Of a stretch of 11,362 nucleotides of DNA, positions 5,901-11,362 are shown one piece after another; the stretch's first letter is position 1, and each line of letters begins with the position of its first letter. The notes under the pieces were generated by a model. It did not search any database. It saw only the letters and a program-made list of their open reading frames with translations, and was not told the origin of the DNA. The DNA comes from Deltaproteobacteria bacterium (lineage in GTDB: Bacteria; Desulfobacterota; Desulfobacteria; Desulfobacterales; JAUVGT01), in the NCBI GenBank assembly GCA_030593645.1, contig JAUVGT010000131.1, positions 1 through 11,362 of the forward strand, written 5' to 3'. Position numbers and translations under genes: made by a program.

Positions 5901-8582
5901 ATCAACCGTGGTCCTTTCCCACATGAGAGAGGCAGGGGTGTTTAAATTAACCTGTGTCCAGCGGGTATGATCCGGGTTTACACCGTAGGTATAATATTTA
6001 TTAACCACACCGGAGCCTTCAATACGTTTGATCCGGCCGTCAATATATCGTTCCATGGTCTCTATGATATTACCGGGACGGGTAATGGTGGTGATCCTGC
6101 CGTCCGGGCTATAGGCGTATGTCGTGGTTAAAGCTTCAGTGTCTGTACTCGATTCAATTCTGCCGGCAAGGTCATAGATGGTTGATGTGCTCAAACTCAT
6201 GTGGCCAGCACTGGTGGTCTGTGAAAGCCTTCTGCCCTCGGCATCGTAGGTGTATGCGGTGGTAATATCTTCATGTGAGGCAGAGCCTTCTTTAACCCGG
6301 GTGAGTACGCGTCCCAGGTCATCGTGCAGGATATTATTAACAGTAATACCACGGGCATCGGTTTGACTATCCTTTGTGCAGCAGCCCCAGGCGCTTTCTG
6401 AATGGGTATTGTTGGATTGGTAGGTATCGGTCTCCCGGCCCAGATCGTCATAGAGTTTGACGGTCCAGTGGATGCGCTCATAGCCTGCGCCGTTGTATGC
6501 TTCGGTTTCTGAAAGGAGGACATTACCCACATTGTTTTCGATGCTGATCTCACGGGTGGTTTTATTGGCAATGCCGTCCGGACTGGCAGCTGTGCCGTGA
6601 ACCGCTGTCGTACGAATATCCGTACCCGCACCTGGTGCAAATGTACCGGGAAGGCCTGGATCGGCATTGGGGGTGTAGGTGCCGTATTCGTAAGTATATG
6701 AGTCCAGGCGGTCATCCGGATAGGTCAAGGACTTAACCTGCCAAGATGTGGGCAAGGTCTCGCTGAAAGGATGGGTCACTTTTGTGGTACGTAGATTAGT
6801 CGTGTCACCATAGGCTGCAGATCCGCTGGTGCATTGTTCTGTGATTTCTGTGCGCTCTCCGGTTGGTCCATCCACATGATAGACATGGTATGTATTGGAT
6901 ACGGTTTCTCCGAGTATCCTTGTCCTGATCTCACGGGCTCTTCTGACATCTTCTGACGCACTGGAGTCAAACGCGTCTACGGGTGTATAGTTATAATAAA
7001 CAGCTTTTACCTGTTCAGGTGCTGTGCCCACAGGTGCGTCCAGCCAGGATTTGATCTCTGTGATCTTTCTGCCGTCTGCGTCGTATTCGTATCTTGTCCA
7101 CGAACCATTGGGATTGATCCGGGTGGCTAGTTTTCCGTAGCCGTCTACTCCCATGGTTTCATGGTAAGTTTTTACTGTGGTTAATGCCGCACCATCCGGA
7201 TCAATTACTTTTTCGATAATCTCACGGCCCCATGCAAAATCGTGATAGGTGGTCCTGATATTTGAGGCCGCAAAGTCCGCAGCGTTTTTGACTGTTTCTG
7301 TAATGACTGTATTTCCGCCCAGATTTTCTTCTTTACGTTCTATTTTAACCAGGCCGTTTCCTTTGCTCAAACTCCAGGTGTTCTGGGCCTGGTCCCAGTT
7401 GTACTCATGAACTTTTGTACCACTGGGTCTTGTTTCTGTGATTCTTAAGCGGTTGTAGACTGTGGAGGAAGCATCAGGGTTTGCGATAGTGTAAGTCACT
7501 ATGGGTATTGCACCATCAAGCACTTTGTAGAAACCATTAAGTTTATAACCCATGTCATCTAATTTATAAAATGCCATGTCGTAGCTGAAAGTGTTTGCAA
7601 CCGTAATGTCTACAAAAACATCTGTTGAAATTACCTGACGAATTGAATCCCCATTTTTAAGTATCTGTACACCAGATCCAAAATCTAAAGCTTTGAGTAT
7701 TTGCGGGGTTGAATTTAAGGGGTCTGCGGTTTCCGCGTTAAGGTAGATTTTTCCTGCTGATTTTCCTTTTCCTGTTTTTCCAAGACTGAATCGGGAATGT
7801 ATAGACTCTGTATCGTGTTCAGAATTTCCACTTGTGTCACAAGTACTGCCGTTTGCACAGTCGTCGCAACCAATCTCTATTTCTACTTCATCATTACACT
7901 CAGAGTCGCTGGAGTTTACAACCTTTACTATAATGCTGCCTTCTCCGGATACATCCGTTATAGTCATGATTCTATTTGAAGAGTCCAATGAATAAGAGGC
8001 ATTTGCATTTCCTCTACCTTTGAGCATGCTCCAGCTTAAGGACATATCACTTGGATCTGTCGAAGCTGTTATGGTCGTGGTTCCTCCGGGGAGGAGTTTC
8101 TGGCTAACAGCGGAAAGGTTTAAGGAACAATCATCACAGGCATCGCCGATGCCGTCTTTATCCGTATCAGTTTGATCAGAATTCGCTATATCCGGGCAGT
8201 TATCTTCTATGTCAGGTTGGCCGTCACCATCTGTATCTGTTATAGTGGCCAAGTATATATCCCAGACATCACTGTTAATCGGATAAACTATATGACCTAC
8301 ATATATTAGATTAACACCGTCTCCACCTGTAACATATCCAATAGCACTCCAATCGTCAGGTGTTGTTCCTTCAGGGTATCCAATTAATTCTCCATTTTTC
8401 CAACAATTCCCCCTTCCACCGAACCTCCCCTGTAAAGGTAAGGACACATAGTATTCCATTGCTGAATCATGTGTTTCGTAATAGTGATCAATTGCACAAA
8501 CAACCGTCTGTGAATTTGATGACAACGGTATCAATATTATTAATATTATTATTGTCAAAATTGATTTAGTAATTTTTTGCAT
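2949..8582 (-). CDS. Sec-exported RHS/YD-repeat polymorphic toxin-like protein
   Basis: 1877 residues. Domains in order: signal peptide (about 1-24; basic KITK, then a hydrophobic SILTIIILIILIPLSS core); thrombospondin type-3 calcium motifs at about 116-152 (DTDGDGQPD, DTDKDGIGDAC); an Ig-like stretch at about 155-240; a cysteine-rich linker; then an RHS N-terminal region and a long YD-repeat array (YEYDADGRK, YTYDAEGRR, FTYDRLGRQ, FEYDYMGRR, HYEYDPFGN) that should form the hollow beta-cage enclosing a C-terminal toxin. The core ends with GHRYYSNTLGRWLNRDPIGEEG and, after an unusual 62-residue insertion, NLYAFVLNDPVGAIDPLGL, where RHS proteins are normally self-cleaved. A 118-residue tip follows. 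There is no PAAR or VgrG-like domain, so Sec export rather than type VI delivery is expected. A TATAAT lies 36 bases upstream of the ATG; ribosome binding looks weak (AAGAGA). No frameshift is seen. Confidence 0.92.
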   Translation of the reverse strand: MQKITKSILTIIILIILIPLSSNSQTVVCAIDHYYETHDSAMEYYVSLPLQGRFGGRGNCWKNGELIGYPEGTTPDDWSAIGYVTGGDGVNLIYVGHIVYPINSDVWDIYLATITDTDGDGQPDIEDNCPDIANSDQTDTDKDGIGDACDDCSLNLSAVSQKLLPGGTTTITASTDPSDMSLSWSMLKGRGNANASYSLDSSNRIMTITDVSGEGSIIVKVVNSSDSECNDEVEIEIGCDDCANGSTCDTSGNSEHDTESIHSRFSLGKTGKGKSAGKIYLNAETADPLNSTPQILKALDFGSGVQILKNGDSIRQVISTDVFVDITVANTFSYDMAFYKLDDMGYKLNGFYKVLDGAIPIVTYTIANPDASSTVYNRLRITETRPSGTKVHEYNWDQAQNTWSLSKGNGLVKIERKEENLGGNTVITETVKNAADFAASNIRTTYHDFAWGREIIEKVIDPDGAALTTVKTYHETMGVDGYGKLATRINPNGSWTRYEYDADGRKITEIKSWLDAPVGTAPEQVKAVYYNYTPVDAFDSSASEDVRRAREIRTRILGETVSNTYHVYHVDGPTGERTEITEQCTSGSAAYGDTTNLRTTKVTHPFSETLPTSWQVKSLTYPDDRLDSYTYEYGTYTPNADPGLPGTFAPGAGTDIRTTAVHGTAASPDGIANKTTREISIENNVGNVLLSETEAYNGAGYERIHWTVKLYDDLGRETDTYQSNNTHSESAWGCCTKDSQTDARGITVNNILHDDLGRVLTRVKEGSASHEDITTAYTYDAEGRRLSQTTSAGHMSLSTSTIYDLAGRIESSTDTEALTTTYAYSPDGRITTITRPGNIIETMERYIDGRIKRIEGSGVVNKYYTYGVNPDHTRWTQVNLNTPASLMWERTTVDMLGRTVSIEKPGYTGTEITAYFYNANGQIEKITSPEMIDTLFVYDQLGSQIMSGLDLGHNGTLDLASLDRITESDTSFAKNGPDWFLEKTQMVYDQDGSSTATTTGTQRTRLTGLTGIVSETTSIDIHGNQTVQQVSIDRASKTETRTVNHPDSMTDAVSVTENGLLRSTLSRTGAAYDYYYDFLGRRAGGMDGRGVMTAINYHDNKNQVLMYDSGNSPVSYEYDPVTGRRTSETNILSQIKYFMHDDFGNVIQVWGNAAEPVTYMYDEYSRLFGLATYRGGSGWDQPTWPSGTTGDADYTIWQYQEETGLLLSKGYADGKAVNYTYQTGGKLHTRTWARKIGQADLVTTYTYDLMTGELTEVDYSDGTQGSTFTYDRLGRQKTVNDLTGTRTFAYNSALQLESETINGLYNRTITREYDQGGEVMGRYMGFNTGPDYRTDYGYNPQNGRFEIVGWNIGGSMDAAMYSFVENTDLVNGYTAGPMGERQVTYEYDQYRNLKKSVKNEYNTQVISKYDYTFDELNRRATMSTSGAAPWQEPVLPSESTGYVPNQLNQYDQKMSMTKPESTDFIYDDDGNLVSTNEMINGDMKNTIYIYDAENRLKSIEPEIPEEGDQKLFFEYDYMGRRVIKDVSTFESGSYQPGTHSNYVYDGWNLIEEIIYDDQGMKSRYYVWGMDLSQSIQGAGGIGGLLATIDGSSTYYYQYDANGNVGQLVNGSDGSIAAHYEYDPFGNLNYSTGAYAEDNPFRFSTKFFDTETELYYYGHRYYSNTLGRWLNRDPIGEEGAILLRSKENVYSTFDIYKEYNLLKQYNVINLFREAGLFELTKGIENFDSQITSNAAYEFSDINLYAFVLNDPVGAIDPLGLEQYGITRPEIHPGGQEHIHWGSEKRPRSGGAINRDGTTRHGPRPPKKVIKKINARYRWGIRGNALFILLDILDLYDAQKRADNCGINDVWLQKLIDAGVPIVVIDKSGKRRLYNVGGI
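2952..3305 (-). other. variable C-terminal toxin tip of the RHS protein
   Basis: This codes for residues 1760-1877, right after DPLGL. The tip has a polar, His/Arg-rich first half (GGQEHIHWGSEKRPRSGG, then INRDGTTRHGPRPPKK), a hydrophobic helix (GNALFILLDILDLYD), and a C-terminal GVPIVVIDKSGKRRLYNV hairpin-like segment. The clustered H1776, H1778, H1799 and nearby Arg/Asp could be catalytic, as in small nuclease or ADP-ribosylating toxins, but I cannot match it to a named toxin family. Calling it a toxin follows from its place after the DPxGL junction and the downstream small gene. Confidence 0.55.
3363..3548 (-). other. AT-rich 62-codon in-frame insertion within the RHS C-terminal signature
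   Basis: RHS cores usually read DPIGEEGG(L)NLYxFVxNDPxxxxDPLGL without interruption. Here DPIGEEG and NLYAFVLNDP are separated by 62 residues (about 1679-1740) that resemble no RHS motif. Composition changes sharply: 12 of 60 bases are G/C at 3481-3540 against 29 of 60 in the core at 3781-3840. The frame is kept through both junctions. Confidence 0.65.
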
Positions 8583-8611
8583 TCTCTTTTTTCCCGCTGT
8601 ATTAGTGTAAG

Positions 8612-8623
8612 TATAATATTATA
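8612..8623 (-). promoter_or_regulatory. probable -10 region of the RHS gene
   Basis: TATAATATTATA is a 12-bp perfect palindrome; read leftwards it starts with a consensus TATAAT at 8623-8618. The transcription start would fall near 8611, giving a leader of about 28 bases before the ATG at 8582. No good -35 is seen upstream (best is TTCTTA at 16 bases), so an activator may be needed. Confidence 0.4.
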
Positions 8624-8669
8624 GTAGTACCATCACAAATAAGAATAAAACCATTTTATTGAGTGTATG

Positions 8670-8679
8670 GTATGCATAC
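8670..8679. promoter_or_regulatory. palindrome upstream of the RHS promoter, possible operator
   Basis: GTATGCATAC is a perfect 10-bp palindrome lying about 47 bases upstream of the predicted -10 of the RHS gene, a typical activator position. It is flanked by the repeat ACTGACTGAC-like tract at 8678-8687 and by AATAAAA/TTTTATT (8644-8660). No regulator is identified. Confidence 0.25.
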
Positions 8680-8743
8680 TGACTGACTATTTTTTTAAAT
8701 CAGTTTGCTAAAAAATAAAACCTAACTGCCTGTCAATGATAGA

Positions 8744-8934
8744 TTAATCCAAAACATTCACCGGTACAATCGCGTCTCTTTCAGAACTGTACTTGTAAAT
8801 CCTGCTAAATGTATCTGAAGTAAAGTCATATTCATAAATGCCGTATGCAGTGCCGAAATCAACGGCCAGCTTGTTATCAAAACCCGCGAGCTTTTCGATG
8901 GCGACTCCCTTATAAACCCTTGTCCAGGTGTCGG
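8744..8934 (-). repeat. segment duplicated at 11172-11362
   Basis: These 191 bases match 11172-11362 at 178 positions. The final 67 bases before the right edge are identical in both copies, so the duplication continues beyond the window. Similarity also runs on past the stop codons into the 3' flank (to about 8707 and 11134). Confidence 0.9.
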
Positions 8935-10897
8935 TGCCGGGCTCGTATACATATAGCCCGTAAGCTGTACCGAAATCCACTGCAAGCTTACCATCAAATT
9001 CGACGATCTTTTCGATCTGAACTCCTTTGTAAATCCGTGTCCAAACATCGGTATCAAAGTCATACAGATAAAGTCCGTATGCTGTTCCAAAATCGACGGC
9101 CAGATTGTCCCCGAAGGGAACTGTTTTTTCAACATCGACCCCCACATAAAATCTATCCCAGGTACCGCTTAAATAAGAGTATAATCCCGCATCTTTAAAA
9201 TCGACCACGAGCCTGTCTCCGACACCGATGACTTCATCACGTGGGCTGGTATATTTGTAGATGCGTTCCCAGATGTCTCCGGCGTAGTCATATTCATAGA
9301 TGCCGTAGGTGCTTCCAAAATCGACCATGAGGTTCTCGTTCACACCGGTCAGTTTTTCGATATCAACTCCTTTGTATACCCTTGTCAATGCTCCAAAATC
9401 GTATACATAAAGACCAAAGGCGGTGCCGAAATCGATGGCGATCTGTGTGCCGAACGGGCAGAGTTTTTCAGGATCAGCCCCCCTGTAGATCCGGGTCCAG
9501 GTTTCATTGTTGTATACGTATATCCCGAGTGTTTTAAAATCGACGGCCAGTTCGTCATTTAGTAAAGTCTGATAACTTTCCCAGTCACCGTCGATTTGTT
9601 TTTGATTCATGAATGTTCGGATGGTGTCATTGTCGGTGTAGAGATGATTGTAGCGAAAATCATTTGAACCATTATATAAACTGGTAAGATTTGTAATTTC
9701 CAAAGGAACCGGACCTGTCAGGTTATTATTTTCGAGCCGTAACCAGTGGAGCTCAGGCAGATTACATATTGCAAGCGGTATATTCCCAGTGAATCCGTTG
9801 TTGTTAAGCCAGAGGGAGTTCAGATTTGTCAGACTGCCGATTTCAGGAGGTAAACTCCCCGTGAATTGGTTATGGCTCAAATCTATTGTATCAATATATG
9901 TCATGCTGCCAATTTCAGGTGGTAGACTTCCTGAGAGTTGATTGTTATCAAGCTCAAGTGTATCGAGATCTGCTATACCTGCTATTTCAGGCGGGATACT
10001 TCCTGTGAACAAGTTATCACTAAAAGTCAGGTATCGAAGATATGTCATGCCGCCAATTTCAGGGGGTATATTTCCGCTGAGCTGGTTAGATGTAAGATCT
10101 ATCTGCCAAAGCCTTGTTAAATTGCCAATTTCAGAGGGAATACTTCCTGTGAGCTGGTTATTGTTAAGATACAGGTTGCTAAGCTTTTCCAGATTACCGA
10201 TTTCGGGCGGTATACTTCCCGTGAGCTGGTTGAAGCGAAGTACTAACCCCTGAAGATCCTCAAGGTTGCCGATATCGGGGGGTATACTCCCGGATAGCTG
10301 GTTGTTTTGAAGGTAAAGGTAGATCAGCTCTGTCAAATTGCCGATTCCAGGGGGTATATTCCCTGTGAGCTGGTTATCATTAAGATACAGATAATTAAGA
10401 TTTATTAGGTTACCGATTTCAGGAGGTATATTCCCGGAGAGCTGATTACCATTAAGAGATAGGTGGGTCAGTTTTGTTAGATTACCGATTTCAGTAGGTA
10501 TACTTCCAGTGAGCTGATTAGCCGCAAGAGATAAATAGTTGAGATCAGCAAAATTTCCGATTTCAGGGGGTATACTACCAACAAGTCGATTACTGCCAAT
10601 GATTATACGGGCCACCATTGTGTCATCTTGATTAAGGTAAAGACTATGCCATGTATCTTCTGTCCCCGGCATGGCAAAACCATCTGCATGTAAGGGTGGG
10701 GTTTTCCATCCATGATTACTTACCCATTCATCTCCGTTTGTACTGTTATATAAAGCAATTAATGCTGCTCTTTCAGTCGGTGAGATCACAGCGTTTGCAT
10801 TAAATGCTGAAACACACAATAGTATCATAAAAGTGATTATACTGACTTTTAATTGTTTTGATCCGGCCGTTTTTTTCTGCAATGTACATTGGGTCAT
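8744..10897 (-). CDS. secreted plant-type leucine-rich-repeat protein with a seven-repeat C-terminal domain
   Basis: 717 residues. A Sec signal peptide ends near A36 (hydrophobic VSIITFMILLCVSAF, then NANA). Residues 37-66 form an LRR N-cap (ERAALIALYNSTNGDEW...W). Twelve 24-residue repeats with the plant-type consensus GxIPxEIGNLxxLxxLxLxxNQL(S/T) follow at about 107-394, then a C-cap (FRYNHLYTDNDTIRTFMNQ). Residues 450-717 are seven repeats of 36-41 residues with consensus LAVDFGTAYGLYVYD...TWTRIYKGVxxEKL, fitting blades of a beta-propeller. No membrane anchor or sorting signal is seen after the signal peptide. The ATG at 10897 is preceded by AAAGGGGA eight bases upstream, supporting this start. 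LRRs and propellers both bind partners, so an extracellular recognition or adhesion role is inferred. It is followed on the same strand by the RHS gene and preceded by a tandem paralogue. Confidence 0.9.
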   Translation of the reverse strand: MTQCTLQKKTAGSKQLKVSIITFMILLCVSAFNANAVISPTERAALIALYNSTNGDEWVSNHGWKTPPLHADGFAMPGTEDTWHSLYLNQDDTMVARIIIGSNRLVGSIPPEIGNFADLNYLSLAANQLTGSIPTEIGNLTKLTHLSLNGNQLSGNIPPEIGNLINLNYLYLNDNQLTGNIPPGIGNLTELIYLYLQNNQLSGSIPPDIGNLEDLQGLVLRFNQLTGSIPPEIGNLEKLSNLYLNNNQLTGSIPSEIGNLTRLWQIDLTSNQLSGNIPPEIGGMTYLRYLTFSDNLFTGSIPPEIAGIADLDTLELDNNQLSGSLPPEIGSMTYIDTIDLSHNQFTGSLPPEIGSLTNLNSLWLNNNGFTGNIPLAICNLPELHWLRLENNNLTGPVPLEITNLTSLYNGSNDFRYNHLYTDNDTIRTFMNQKQIDGDWESYQTLLNDELAVDFKTLGIYVYNNETWTRIYRGADPEKLCPFGTQIAIDFGTAFGLYVYDFGALTRVYKGVDIEKLTGVNENLMVDFGSTYGIYEYDYAGDIWERIYKYTSPRDEVIGVGDRLVVDFKDAGLYSYLSGTWDRFYVGVDVEKTVPFGDNLAVDFGTAYGLYLYDFDTDVWTRIYKGVQIEKIVEFDGKLAVDFGTAYGLYVYEPGTDTWTRVYKGVAIEKLAGFDNKLAVDFGTAYGIYEYDFTSDTFSRIYKYSSERDAIVPVNVLD
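8747..9550 (-). repeat. seven tandem repeats of about 108-123 bases encoding the C-terminal repeat domain
   Basis: The repeats start at 9550, 9442, 9331, 9211, 9103, 8986 and 8869. By sequence they fall into three types: A (DFK..GxYxY, PFG ending; repeats 1 and 4), B (DFGTAxGLYxYD..YKGVxIEK; repeats 2, 5, 6) and C (YGIYEYD..RIYKYxSxRD; repeats 3 and 7). The order A-B-C-A-B-B-C indicates duplication of a three-repeat block plus one extra B. Confidence 0.8.
9716..10579 (-). repeat. array of twelve 72-base leucine-rich repeats
   Basis: Exactly 24 codons per unit over twelve units, with no indels, each centred on a TTTCAGG-like segment in the plus strand that encodes the IPPEIG turn. A thirteenth, degenerate unit (GPVPLEITNLTSL) leads into the C-cap. 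The perfect period suggests recent expansion by recombination or strong structural constraint. Confidence 0.88.
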
Positions 10898-11171
10898 GTT
10901 GGTATCCCCTTTAAATATTTTAAAACTAAAGAGCTTAGTAAAAGCAGATAAACAGTTTTCGTTAAATTAAGAGTAATTTATTTCAAGCGTATTTTTTTTA
11001 TATGCTTTTTAAGCTAAGGTTCAAATCGGTCATTGCATCCTAATTAACAACGCCTAATCTTGTTGTTTATTTTATCGATGTTAATATAGATATGAATACT
11101 CAGTTTTATTTTCATATTTAATTTAGACAGGCCGCTAAAGATAAAATCCTGAACTGCCTGTCAATTTTTTA
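10898..11171. other. intergenic region between the two tandem LRR genes
   Basis: The 274 AT-rich bases hold the ribosome binding site of the LRR gene (AAAGGGGA just upstream of 10897) and, next to the upstream gene, an inverted repeat GACAGGC (11126-11132) / GCCTGTC (11156-11162) followed by AATTTTTT on the plus strand. I see no gene in it and no clear consensus promoter, although one must lie here unless the two LRR genes are cotranscribed. Confidence 0.5.
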
Positions 11172-11362
11172 CTAATCCAGGACATTCACCGGTACAATCA
11201 CATCTCTTTCAGAACTGTACTTGTAAATCCTGCTAAATGTATCTGAAGTAAAGTCGTATTCGTAAATACCGTATGTTGTGCCAAAATCGACGGCAAGCTT
11301 GTTATCAAAACCCGCGAGCTTTTCGATGGCGACTCCCTTATAAACCCTTGTCCAGGTGTCGG
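11172..11362 (-). CDS. tandem paralogue of the LRR protein, 3' end only
   Basis: The last 63 codons and the TAG stop of a second copy are visible. It aligns without gaps to the 3' end of the downstream copy: it holds the end of a type-B repeat (TWTRVYKGVAIEKL) and a complete type-C repeat ending VPVNVLD. Over these 63 residues only two differ (A to T in the GTAYG motif, A to V in RDAIVP). The rest of the gene, including whether it carries LRRs, is outside the window. Location in the cell and role are presumed the same as for its neighbour. Confidence 0.85.
   Translation of the reverse strand, partial: DTWTRVYKGVAIEKLAGFDNKLAVDFGTTYGIYEYDFTSDTFSRIYKYSSERDVIVPVNVLD

Noticed and set aside
6197..6715. 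172-codon minus-strand open frame inside the RHS gene
   Set aside because: It is an alternative frame of the RHS repeat region; the RHS frame here has clear YD repeats, while this peptide is a low-complexity P/T-rich product.
8845..9198. 117-codon plus-strand open frame opposite the C-terminal repeats of the LRR gene
   Set aside because: Antisense shadow of the repeat-encoding DNA; the minus frame is periodic and conserved between the two gene copies.
9942..10253. 103-codon plus-strand open frame with repeated ISGGILPVSWL-like units
   Set aside because: Its repetition simply mirrors the 72-base LRR array on the other strand; no start signal.
8747..10579. Repeat arrays considered as a CRISPR
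   Set aside because: Units are in-frame, of 72 or about 117 bases with no alternating unique spacers, and encode protein repeats.
11046..11067. AACAAC...GTTGTT inverted repeat suggesting an integron attC site
   Set aside because: The loop is only 10 bases and the paired inner and outer core sites of an attC are absent; there is no integrase or cassette structure.

Overview
The window looks like a bacterial chromosome of moderate G+C content, probably a Desulfobacterota-type (deltaproteobacterial) or other environmental Gram-negative lineage. This rests on the style of the proteins: a Sec-exported RHS giant with thrombospondin type-3 calcium motifs, plant-type leucine-rich repeats, and a CHC2/Toprim primase of the mobile-element type. 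It is an inference, not an identification. No rRNA, tRNA, CRISPR array or transposase is visible.

Left part (about 1-1650): the control end of an integrated element (plasmid, phage or satellite-like). A CHC2 zinc-finger primase runs off the left edge on the minus strand. It is preceded by an overlapping small DUF5659-like gene. A divergently oriented XRE-family repressor lies to the right. The roughly 290 bases between the small gene and the repressor hold opposed promoters, an 11-bp perfect palindrome suited to be the repressor operator, and two strong hairpins. One hairpin is followed by a T6 run on the plus strand, so the region may encode a short antisense RNA or a structured leader.

Spacer (about 1642-2084): no convincing gene. 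It holds a short GC-rich patch and a minus-strand intrinsic terminator.

Middle part (about 2085-8582): a polymorphic-toxin-like locus on the minus strand. A 1877-residue secreted RHS/YD-repeat protein ends in the usual DPxGL junction followed by a 118-residue variable tip, the presumed toxin. The next gene downstream is an AT-rich 248-codon gene of unknown family, in the position of a cognate immunity gene and with its own possible promoter. An AT-rich, in-frame 62-codon insertion splits the normally compact RHS C-terminal signature.

Right part (about 8744-11362): a secreted 717-residue protein with twelve 24-residue plant-type LRRs, then seven 36-41-residue repeats that could form a seven-bladed beta-propeller. 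Upstream of it is the 3' end of a second, tandem copy of the same gene, 178/191 bases identical over the visible part. Both LRR genes, the RHS gene and the AT-rich gene point the same way. The secreted RHS and LRR proteins suggest a surface or cell-contact region; that link is inferred from architecture and proximity only.
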